Shown here in pieces: positions 34,258 through 45,300 of a DNA stretch of 64,000 nt. The position numbers and the translations under genes were made by a program. Positions within the stretch are counted from its first letter, which is position 1; the number at the start of each line of letters is the position of its first letter. The stretch comes from Enoplolaimus lenunculus. Its lineage: Eukaryota > Nematoda > Enoplea > Enoplida > Thoracostomopsidae. Under the pieces are notes generated by a model. The model was not told the origin of the DNA and searched no databases. It saw only the letters and a list, made by a program, of their open reading frames with translations. The stretch covers positions 1 through 64,000 of the forward strand of contig JASANG010002977.1 of the NCBI GenBank assembly GCA_030248215.1, given 5' to 3'.

Positions 34258-34610
34258 TAGTTTTCAAAAATAACCACGTTTTCTTAAAAAAATGCGAAGT
34301 TTTTTACAGCAAAACGTACCATTAATGTCTAATTTTTCGCTATTAACACTTAAAAGTGTTTCGTCGGCTTCCAAGTCCAACATGTTATTATTTACTACAT
34401 CCATCATAAAACACTGCATTCATCGTCGACACTGAATTCCTCTACTTTCTGAGTTCTCAAAGGCAATGAGAACATGGTGTAAAAATCAAACAGACAATGG
34501 AAACAAACAAATCTATCTCCAGAAATAGCGAAAGCTGAAATAAAACTGGACATAAACTTATATAGATGTAGTTTTTTGCTTTTACAATTGAAACAATTGA
34601 TGCTTGCCAA
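34258..34610 (-). other. Unidentified open-frame fragments, block B (diverged duplicate)
   Basis: From TTTTCAAAAATAACCACG onward it matches the region starting at 32540, without the 32602 insertion, and repeats the SNMLDLEADE-coding stretch. Another minus-strand frame with two C-x2-C pairs (INCFNCKSKK and CFHCLFDF) adjoins it. No function can be assigned. Confidence 0.3.
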
Positions 34611-35566
34611 TATGCACGGCTTTCCTAAAATTTTATGTAATATACAGCGGATGCGCCCAACTTTTCAATGGTCGCAATTGAGCTCTTAGTATTGTAGCTT
34701 CGGCTTTAGTTCTCGAGAAGTACTATTTGTTGGCAAACAAGGTGATGTTGCAAGAATCTTCTGACCAATTTTCACCTGCAAAACGTTGACGCATGTAAAA
34801 TCAGAGTCTGAGAACTTTTGTTGCGAGACTGCTATTGAGTAAAATTGAACTTTAGGCTACTTCTTAGCTTAGGCTAGGGTTAGGCTTAGGCTTAAAATAT
34901 ATTTATACTACGGTTACGACTATGTTTTAATCATAGGTCGAAAGCAAGTCTCAATGTGAAAAAGTAAGCTAGACTATAAAAAGCACACTTATTTTGTAAT
35001 GGATTTCTTAGCTAGCAAGTCGCATTAGCCGTTCGTCTGGGACTAACGTATTCGATAAATTTTTTGGACTTGGGACCTCTAAGGTGTTCGTAAGTGGCGT
35101 TGCATGTTGTACTACACCTTGCTTTTTGGTAACTTGCGCCATGTCAGTCTAGGTAGGAACCGGGCTTGGACTTTAGACCTTTTAACTAAGCAGCTGGAAC
35201 ACTGGGTGGTTTCGAACTGTGGGTGGTTTCGAACTACCGACATTCTGCGTGTTAGGCATAGGTAGCAATGGGGCTGGCATTTTAGATCAGCAGTGATTTA
35301 CCGATGTACAGCATCAGCATGAGGTTAATACTTGTTTCTATGCATGCACTTGTCACATCACCCGGTTTTAAAAGGTCGTCCTTTGACCTCCCAAGTTATG
35401 TATTTTTGGTTCTACCCCGGCAGTTTGCCATTGCGGTCCCATCGTGGTCACCATGGGGTAGAGTTCCAGCAGCGCAAACTAAGGGGCGGTATTTCAAGGT
35501 TTTGATCTCATGACCGTTTATCTAGGAACCAAGGACATCAGACCTTTCTGCCAAGCAGCTGGAAAA

Positions 35567-35643
35567 GCGGGCTAGAGCGGGGATCGAACTCTCAGACTAT
35601 GGATCCTTAAGCGAGCACTCTACCACTGCGCTACGCAGCCCGC
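35567..35643 (-). repeat. tRNA-like body, unit 1
   Basis: The minus strand starts GCGGGCT and ends AGCCCGC, a perfect 7-bp acceptor stem. Box A-like TAGCGCAGTGG and box B-like GAGTTCGATCC are present, with loop CTTAAGG. The T stem does not pair, which favours a SINE head over a working tRNA. Confidence 0.6.
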
Positions 35644-35908
35644 CTCCCAACTGCATTTTTCGTCGACTATATGTGTCGACTGTACAACACAATGTGCATT
35701 GCATTTATTGCATACGCACCAGGACAAGCATGTTTCACATGCTTACATGCCCTTATTTTCAACAAGGTCGTCCCTTGACCGTCCATTCTATTTTTAACTG
35801 GATAGCGTGCTCATAGCGCGGAATTTGCCATTGCGCTCACGGCGTAGCCCCCATGTCAGTCTAGGTAGGAACCGGGACATCAGACCTTTTTACTAAGCAG
35901 CTGGAAAA

Positions 35909-35985
35909 GCGGGCTACAGCGGGGATCGAACTCTCAGCCTACGGATCCTTAAGGGAACACTCTACCACTGCGCGACACAGCCCGC
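35909..35985 (-). repeat. tRNA-like body, unit 2
   Basis: Same architecture as 35567-35643 with a few changes (for example GTTCCCTTAAGG in the anticodon region). The acceptor stem GCGGGCT/AGCCCGC is intact. Confidence 0.55.
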
Positions 35986-37010
35986 CTCTCCAACTGCATT
36001 TTTCGTCGACTATATGTGTTGACTGTACAACACAATGTGCGTTGCATTTATTACATACGCACCAGGACCAGCATGTTTCACATGCTTACAGAGTTTGGCA
36101 CTAAATTTAACACTACAAAATCGGACAAAATTCAGTGTTAAACGTCAAATCCGGGTAAAATATAGTCCAGATCCGGTGAATTCGTATTATTTTTGTTCCA
36201 AACAATAATATGTGCGACGCGTGTAATGCAACTATAACGCTGATACCATTGTTGCGTACATTCCAACGCAAAATACACAATATTAACGCTACACACGAGC
36301 CGTCACTACAAACGTTGTTTTCCGGACCACAATTACTATTTCCGCTAAATAAGCAACCTACCAGGGATGGGCGGTCTCTGTCAAAAACCGAGACCCGACA
36401 ACCGGGACCGAGGCTGTTTGTTCTTCGTCTAGGTCAATTTTTGATCGTTACCGAGCATAAAAATAAAATTTTTTCTAACAAAAGTTTTGAGTGTTTTTTC
36501 GTTCTTCTGTGTCATTCAAACGTAATAAAATGTTGCATCTGCTCAGAATTTATAATATATATATTAAACACAGAAATTTTCGCAAAATTTTATTTTTAGC
36601 AAAAACACACTGACAAACACAGATACAGGAATATAACGCGACCCCACGCCAAAGACGACGATAAAATATAGAACGCTTTCAGTGGCAAAACTGCGCTTTC
36701 AGCTTTTTTTCCAACGAAACTGAATCGTCAGTCGTTAGTATATTTAAATTGTATTAATAGTAAACGTTTCTTAGCGTTTATCAAAATGATATTTTAGCGT
36801 TGATTGGAACTTTTAAAATTTTGGCACGATTCCTAAAATGTCATTTATAAATTCAACTATCTGTGTTTTGACATTACTAAAAATAGCAAAAATTACTTAT
36901 ATATTCAAAAATCAACAAATATAACTGACGTCCGTTTATTGTGAACGTTGAGTAGAAAAAAACGGCAACTTGTGTTTCTCCTGTGGTCCCGGTTTGAAAC
37001 CTACGGAGAC

Positions 37011-37821
37011 CAGTGTGCAACCGGAATTACAATTTACCGGAACCGAAACCGGAACAGGAATTTGAAAAAATTACCGGAAACAGAACCGGAACTAGAAAAT
37101 GAAAAATGCATGGCACCGGAAAATTCATTTTTATTTTTCTTTTTTTGCAATATTATTGGTGAAATAACCCAGTTGGAGATAGGTATTCACTTTATCTGCT
37201 GTATTTTAGATTTTCATAACCCACTGTAGAATCTAGCTGCGATGGTTTATTTTCGGCGATTGTCAAGATTTTTATACTAAATCTATTTAATTTTTATTGT
37301 CATTTTTAAGTAAAATATTTTAATTTCCACCGACAAATTTTAATGCCGGAATTTTTAATTCAGGTAAAATTTTGCCGGAACCGGAAGATGAAAAAATGCC
37401 GGAACCAGAACAGGGATCGACTGGATATGGATTTTACCGCAGCCGGAGCGAGATAGTGAATTTTGTACCGGAACCGGAGCCGGATGTTAACCGGATATAC
37501 GATCTAAGTTTGTACACTGATGGAATTATTTGAGTTGTGCAAAAATGTGTACGTACGTATAAATTAATGGGTGTAAGATAAATTTTTGGTTTGGATTTTT
37601 CATTCCACGTCAGTGTTCATTCTATTCATGAATTGCTCGCAATTGCAGTCGCTTCAAAATATCTAGTATTTTGACGTGCAAGAAACAGTTTTATGATATT
37701 TGGAACCACAACCATAAATATCCGGTAGGTTTATACCGGATACGGATGTCGGATTTTGCCGGATATTAATCCGGACCGCATACCCGGTCGAACCCTGAAC
37801 CGGAATTCCGGTGGCACCCTG
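37011..37821. mobile_element. Middle hAT-like MITE, CCGGAA type
   Basis: CAGTGTGCAACCGGAATT is inverted against AATTCCGGTGGCACCCTG. The flanks ACGGAGAC and ACCGAGAC match at 7 of 8, and the target is the CCGAGA array of the outer element. CCGGAA arrays sit at both ends. It is interrupted by 37411-37797 and is homologous to 42717-43106. Confidence 0.8.
37411..37797. mobile_element. Inner hAT-like MITE, CCGGAT type
   Basis: CAGGGATCGACTGGATATGG is inverted against CGCATACCCGGTCGAACCCTG. The flanks AACCAGAA and AACCGGAA match at 7 of 8. Internal CCGGAT and CCGGAGCCGG repeats lie near the ends. It is homologous to 31525-31800, 39575-39690 and 55331-55658. Confidence 0.8.
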
Positions 37822-38138
37822 ACCGAGACTCAAAATACCGAGACCGAGACCCAGATTAAGCAAATCCCGAGACTTACCGAGACCGAGATCGAGACTGCAC
37901 ATCCCTGCTAACTAGTAAGTTCAACATGGTCGTACTCTAAGAAGGAAACAATTCTTAATTTCTCTAACGAGAAACGCACCAAATTCTCTTGATCAAGTCT
38001 GTTACATAGACCATTGTATTTTCAACTATTTTGCATAAAATTATATACTTATGTTTTTGTGTATTTTTCTCGCTCTCCGGTTTTCGTCCTCTTGCTTCTT
38101 CCTTGTTGCCCGATTCAAAGCAACTGATCCAAGCTAGA

Positions 38139-38435
38139 AGGTTTACACCGCAATCCGGCAAATACTCAGTTCGTGTTCCCGTTTCTGTCCCTGCATTCAA
38201 AGACGTGAGAACAGGTATTTTTACGGTTTTGTGGCAAATCATTCGTAGTCATGTAAATTTGGAAATTTTGGCTTTGACAAATATGTTAATAATTCAAAAA
38301 GTGTTTTTGTTAATACGCTGTTAAATTAAAAATTGATGTGGTTTGGTCATACTTCAGCTGAAATTGCAAGAAATCATTTCAAATTCCGGTTCCTGTTCCT
38401 GCACAAAAATTAAGTCCCTGTTCCGGCAACACTAG
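38139..38435. mobile_element. TTCCTG-type hAT-like MITE
   Basis: From AAGGTTTACACCGCAATCC it aligns along its length with 58050-58742, through TTCGTGTTCC, ACGGTTTTG and ATTCCGGTTCCTGTTCC. It lacks the insertion carried by that copy, so it serves as the empty-site reference. Confidence 0.6.
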
Positions 38436-39255
38436 CTTAATTATTCCGATATACCACAGTGCCACTAGAACCTTACCATGTTCGAACGCTATTGTTAGTG
38501 TCAGTTTTGCTAATTTCAGGTTCGAAGACACACTAAAATTATATTAAATGGAACAGTTTTGATTAAATATTACATAATTTTTGAATAGTAAATGGATGAT
38601 TGTAATAGATGACAGAAGTTTTCGACGTTTTATCGCCTAGGATGGTAATATGTGGCAATAGTCCACCAGGAAGACATTCAACGTACATGAGACGTATTGA
38701 AAAGTATGTTTGCACGCGGAACGAAAAGAAAACTACATAATATTTTGAGCAAGAGAGCGATATACTGTTTTCGTTTGGCTGTTTTGTGCCTGGTGTAGAC
38801 TTGCAATATATAAGATTGGAAAATGTATGTCGGAACTGAATTCTGGTAACAAGTACCGGACGTGTACATGAACTAGTTTTGTTCTCGTTAACGTTTGTTC
38901 TGTTCCGCGTGTATATCGTATATATATTTATTACGTACGTACATACATATGTATAAAAAACATACAGTTAACACTAATTTTGTGATGAAACTGCCTATTA
39001 TATAATTAGAACCTTTTGGTTCTTGTTTCGATAACGAATTGGAAAGTGATTGTGATTTACAATGACCTTACAACAAAAATTGTAAAATATGTATAAGTTG
39101 AAACTCCTAGGTTGGGTGGCAAAGACAAAACAAATTAAGTTTGATTCAAATGTATATGTACCTATAGTGGTATGATTAATGTGCTATTTTGTTGTGGCTA
39201 ACAGTTTTTCGCACGGAATGTGGAATCTAGTACTATCTAGATTTGTATATTGCAG

Positions 39256-39319
39256 AGTCAAATTTGGTGCACCGGTGTCAGAGGCGTTTGATCACAATGT
39301 TATCCCGGCAACGTTATTG
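39256..39319 (+). CDS. RhoGAP exon 1 (first certain)
   Basis: It encodes VKFGAPVSEAFDHNVIPATL then L, the FG-x-P start of a RhoGAP domain. The acceptor is TATATTGCAG and the donor GTACGT; it needs two bases from a previous exon. Confidence 0.85.
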
Positions 39320-42300
39320 GTACGTACATAGTTTTTAGTTATTTTTTGGGCATATGGCAATATGACTATTGCTTGTTGACGTATGGCAATATGACTATTG
39401 CTTGTTGACGTAAAAGTCAGGTGGCAAGCAAGGCAAGCTAATTTGGTCATTTAGTTGCAACTCAATGTTTTCGCGCAGTGCAAGAATGAATACGTATATA
39501 TGCATTTAATGTTATGACATTGTCATACAAGATACATTCAGATGTTGAATACGTGGTGTATACTAGACTAGTGTCAGGCGTCGACCGGATATTAATTTTA
39601 CCGGATACCGGAGCCGGATAGTACAAACAGGATATAGGATATAAATTTGAGCACTGTTGGATGTATTTGAGTAGTGCAACAATAAGGTATTTGTGGATAA
39701 GGATTGGAGTCTCGCTCTCGACAAGTCTCGGTATTTGGCTGGTCTCAGAAACGGTCACAGTTTTTTGAGTCTCGGTGGTTTGTAAATTGGAACCGAGGCC
39801 AGAAGTCGAGGATTCAGCAAATGTATGCTGTATTGTTGAAGTCGGTGATGCCTGATGAATAAAAATTTCCTGTGAATCTGTGAATATTTATAGTTACGCA
39901 ATAATTATGAGCGCATATTTTGAAAAAATACAAAAACTATAAAAAATACGAAAAACTACGAAAATCCTATTAAAAAATTGACTTTGAAAATTTTACTTTT
40001 TGTCGGTAATGACCTAAAACATGTAGAAATCTGGGTGAGATTCCATTTGGTCCAGCAGCTTTATAAGGCTTAAAAGAAGCAAGCGTCCAGTTAATTGAAT
40101 CTTTTTTATCAGGTAATTAACAGTCATGTCAACTTCCCTAATATATCTTGATGATGTACCCCCGTATCGGGTTACGTGATTGACAAAGCACACCTTCTGA
40201 AATGTGAATGTTTACTAAACCTTCTAAAATTTTGGCATTTGTGGTGGGTCTCTTTTTTGCTCAGTAAAGCTTTTCCCAGATTCTGATTTTGTTTTTCTAA
40301 TCCTATCTTTATAATTTTTCTAAATCCTAAGATACTTCTGCAATAAGAAATAACTTTTATATTAGTTAGCAGCACGAAACGCTTTCATACATTTACTTCT
40401 ATGATCGGCTAAGTGAGAATTTGCAGTGATTCCCTGAGTGAACAGGGGAGGTTGAATTCGTCTTCCATTTACACTTCTTTTGTTTGACTGAGTACCAATA
40501 TCTGCTATCAAATTAAGAATTTTGTTAACTCTATGATCAGATAAACTTTCATTATCAGAGACATGACAATTCTTTACCACGTCCGTAGCAGGTAGATTTG
40601 TAATTGTCATATCTATAATCTCTGACCTGTAGCGATGGGACACTATTCTATGATATCTTGATGATAATCCAAGTACTTTTCTAGAGTTTAAATAAGCTCT
40701 TGAATTAAAACTATTGTTCCAGTTTGATCTGCTAGCAACTTGTTCAAGGCTGCGGTAGCTGATTTAGAATGTTGCAAATTTATTTGAGCTACGTTAACGG
40801 TATCAATATAATTAACCTCGGCCATCATTTAAACTTCGATTAGTTATCAGAAATTCGCGACAATCGCGGATTTGCAGCCTAGATATATAACTCAAAATAA
40901 GGCGTATCATTCACAAGATCTCACAGCTCCTGCTGTCTGGACTTCGGCGTAGCAAAGACAATTATGAAACTCTTGGCCTTATTCCAGGATCGGGTGGGAT
41001 ACTATCCGTCAAAATCAAGCTTTCTATTTTGATTAATAACTCGGCTAAGCACCAACTGATCAGTATACTGCTTGTTTCTAATATTTGGGGCAACCATGAA
41101 GATTTGACAGTTGTCGAAATCACCTTTCGGTATAGCTTCAATTGTCGCTCCATCTATAATCGTAATTTTTGCGACCGCTTGTATAGGCCAGTCACGCGAT
41201 GCTTCATTAGCACACGTCACAAGCAAATGTTAACTGCAGATATCGGAGTCTTCGCGGTTCACTGATGCCTTCACGGATGGCATCTACTTCAGACTCAGAG
41301 TAAAGTCCTGTCGTGATCATCCATACAAACAATAATCTGCTCAACGGCTTTTCTCGCTATGTCTTTATAGCTCTTTTTAAGCGGTTCCTTTTCCGACTCC
41401 GGTGTTTCACCAGTGACCTCTCTCGGTGTTTTAGCTGGACCCATGGTTTGCATGGCCGTTTCCTGAGATGACAGTGGCTCCAAGTGTTGACTCTGTGCCA
41501 TCAAGGTAGATGGTGTAGCCATTCTATCAGTGAGTTTGATACAACCTTGCTACCTGAATTTGCTTCTTGATTTGGGTACCTGATTTCTTTTTCCCTCACT
41601 AGAACGCCTCTCCTGTCTGCCCCCCGGTCAGCGGCTGGTGCGGTTTCATTGTTATTTGTCTTGAACTTTGCTGCAAGACTCGAAGCTTTGTCCCTGGCCA
41701 AAAGCAAGGCAGAACACAGGGCATTGGCTACAGAAGGTCCGGTGCGGCAGGCGCCCCCTTCTAAAATAGCTACGATGTCGGTTCCTGTGGCGCAAAGCAC
41801 CCTCCCTATTTGCATTGGAGCCGGTGGAAGGTTCAGTGGCACACAGTGCATCCTTCCAATGCCTCCTCATAGTCTAAGCTTAAATTCTCCGCCGAGTCGC
41901 GGAGTTTTCAATGTCCTCATCAGACTCATCTTCGGCAGTAGTACCATTTCCCTCAACCAGGGTGCGACCGGATATCCTGTTCCGATGTAATACCGGCAAA
42001 AATTGATATCCGTATACGGTTCCTTTATGCGGTACGTATAAACTTACCGGATATTCACGGTTGTGGTGACGAATATCATAAAACTTTTTTTACAAGTAAT
42101 CGTCTTTAACATCTTGCTGCGATTAAATTTCTGGACAAGCCATGAAGTTCAAGTTTTAATACGTTTTCAGCTACTTTTACTTATAACTTATGTAAGCGAG
42201 CGAGAGTTAAACGCATTTTTGCATTAAATTATTTAAGTTTACATCCCTAGCATATTTTCGACTTATATGCTGTTTATACTACCAAAACAAAATAAAATCA

Positions 42301-45300
42301 ATCTGATGTTGTTCCTAGTTGCCCGTCGTAACCATGTGATTTATTTGTGTTTAGATATTACTATTAAAGTTGAACAAGGAAGGAGTGTATAAACGGGACA
42401 TATTTCGTGCACCCGGACATCAAGGTCAAGTGCGCAAACTGATTCATGTCATGCAACATGGTCGTCTAATAAATATCGCCAATATTTCTGTCTACACTGC
42501 CGCATCAGTTATTAAGGCAAGTTACTTTGAAATACTGAGTGTTATGTTCATATGTTAAAGTGCGTACTAGATATACATATAAAACGTGCGTAGGGCAATT
42601 ACTATTAACACAACATGGATGTGCGATTTAATCAGCAACGGCACAGGTAATAATCGGCTCTTTTGTGAGTATTGGCATCGGAATCGACACTGCAAACAAT
42701 TGTCAATTCTTTGCGGCTAGGTACAACCGGAATTCCGGTTTCGGCATTTTTTAATCTTCCGGTTCCGGTAAATTTTTACCTGAAATAAAAATTCTGGTGT
42801 TATTTTTTGGCCGTATTTTTAACAGGAAAATGAAAAGATTACATTTGTATAATCATAATGTATATATATTAATCTTGACAACCAACGAAAATATGCCATC
42901 GAAGGTAAATTTCGCTTCCGTCGATGATGAAAATCTGAAATAAAGCTAATTATATACATACCTATCTTCAACTAAGGTTATTTCACAAATAATAAAACAA
43001 AATAAAAGTAAAATAAATTTTTCCATGAAATGTATTTTTCACTTTCTGGTTCCATTAATTTTTTCTAATTCTGGTTCCGGTAAGATGTGATTCAGGTTGC
43101 AACCTGCTTTGCAGATACTGTTTGCATTAAGTAGTGAGTTGGAATGTTTTAAAGTTGGTATCGACACCCGCAAAATATTTGGTGTCAGCACATGAACAGA
43201 ACAGAACGTATGGTGTTGTTCTAACATGTTTAGCGTCAACTTTATGTTTTAGAAATTTCTAGCGAAACTTCCAGATGGAATTATGGGCTCAGAGAACGAA
43301 CAGCGTCTGTTCGAATCAGCAGAACTACCGGATCCGGCAAAACAACGCGAAGCTGTTTGCCGGTAAGTTTTAATCTCAACTATCACAAAGATTAAGCAAA
43401 ATTATGATTACGATGTTTTCTAGTGCCAAATACGTCTTGAACGGTGTACTGCATATCTCGTTGGCCAATCTGATCTTCAGGCCAATCAGTAGTTGACCCA
43501 GGCCAATTTGTTATTCTGAGCAAATAGCTGTTTGGGTTAAGCCAAATAGCAATAGGGCCTTGTAGCTGAGCAGTAGTGACGTAAAACCAACGCTGATTGA
43601 CATTGTGTCTGACAAGATAATTAAATCCGATTGGTCTATATAATTTAAATAGCAGTTTAGCCTACGTGATTTAGTAAGTGCCTGAACAGCAGATTCGCCT
43701 GCGACATATATGTTTTGTTCAACCATGATCGGAGTCGGTTTGAAATACATTGAAGGATACGTAACTTTTACTTAAGCCGGCTGGACGGGCCCACTCCTTG
43801 TAGGACGTGTTTATTTTCATATATAGACTTGCATCCGGGTCCAGGTATTTAGGTTATTCAGGATGTTTTCGCCGAAAAATTCCGGGTCCGTTGTTACAAA
43901 AATACCCGGACAAAAACCCGGAATAACATTAGCTTAGTGATTACTGATTTTAACACATCGTGCTTACGTTCTGAATAATAACTGTATCGTACCTAAAGTT
44001 AAAACAAGTTGTCAGATAGTGGCACAACCAACGCTAACTGTGTCAAACAAAACACTCGCTAGAAGCAATATAATTTTTGTACTAAAGGGTTTTTGGGTTG
44101 AGGAATTTGAATAAATGGTTTACAAACATCCAAAACCGATAATTGAATAGTTAGCTAATAGCTAATTTGCATATTAGCTTAATTGACAAGACAAAACTAG
44201 GACTTTTTATATTATTTCATTAATTATTAGTGTTTGCTGAAGGTTTTCGGGTGCGAGGAATCTGAATAAATTGTTTACAAACCTCCAAAACTAATAATTG
44301 AATAGTTAGCTAATAGCTAATTTGCATATTAGCTTAATTGACAAGGCAAAATTAGGACTTTTTAAATTATTTCAATAATTATTCGGGTTTACTGAAGGTT
44401 TTTTGGTACGAGGAATGTGAATAAATTGTTTACAAACGTGTAAAACCGATAATTGAGTAGTTAGCTAATAGATAATTTGCATGTAAGCATAATTGATAAG
44501 CCTAAATTAGGCGCTTTTACAATGTTTCACAAATTATTACGGTTACAAGCAATCTGATTTCAGCAATGATGGGTTTTCAGGTGCGAGGAATCTGAATGAA
44601 TTGTATATAAATTTTTAAAAGCGATTATCGAGTAGTTAGCTAATAGATGATTTACATATTTACTTAATTGACGAGTATTCCAATAATTATTAGGGTGGTT
44701 GAAGGGTTTTTGAGTGCGAGGAATCTGAGGAAATTGCTTACAAACCTCCAAAAGCGATAAATGAATAGTTAGCTAATAACTAATCTGCATATTACCTTAA
44801 TTGCTTACGTGTGTTCTAGCTTCGCTCAATAAATGTAGTCCCACTACGACTGGTATAGTTGGGTTACGATTACGAATGTTTAATTAATAGTTGTTGGAAT
44901 GGTCGGGATGCAGAGATATTTGTGAATGACATTGGTCGCTTCGCATTGCTCACTACCCATTAAATTCCGAGCCCGGTTTTGCCCGGAATATGAATCCGAC
45001 CCAGGTCCGGGTTTACATTGTTAAGAATTCCAGGACCGGGTTTGTATTCTTAAAAATTGCGGGTCCGCGACTAACGTTAAACCTGTACTAGCCAAATTAG
45101 TGAAATTAGGAAAGTTACTATCACGGTACTAACCGATGTTTGGCTACATAAACAATCGGCATACGGCTACGGTATTATACGGTACCGATGATTTCCGTAG
45201 TAATATTTATGACTGCAATAGCATTGTTTCACGGTGAGTTTTATTCAAAATGATAAGTCAGTAGATCGACGAACTAACAAACACAGTTTATATACGTATA

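Larger units (their letters stand above)
35135..36095 (-). repeat. Cluster of tRNA-derived repeat units
   Basis: Two direct units of about 340 bases (from about 35520 and 35865) share AAGCAGCTGGAAAAGCGGGC, a tRNA-like body, TTTTTCGTCGACTATATGTG and CACATGCTTAC. A shorter third relative lies at 35140-35270. They look like tandem SINEs read on the minus strand. Confidence 0.65.
36362..37907. mobile_element. Outer hAT-like MITE, CCGAGA type, with nested insertions
   Basis: CAGGGATGGGCGGTCTC at the left is inverted against GAGACTGCACATCCCTG at the right. CCGAGA/CCGGGACCG units repeat inside both ends. The flanking octamers match at only 5 of 8. A second MITE (37011-37821) lies inside it. Confidence 0.7.

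Noticed and set aside
35567-35985. Functional tRNA genes
   Set aside because: The acceptor stems pair but T stems do not, and the units are repeated with shared non-tRNA tails.
36210-36599. 129-codon plus-strand frame
   Set aside because: It runs across the left end of a MITE, so it cannot be one gene.
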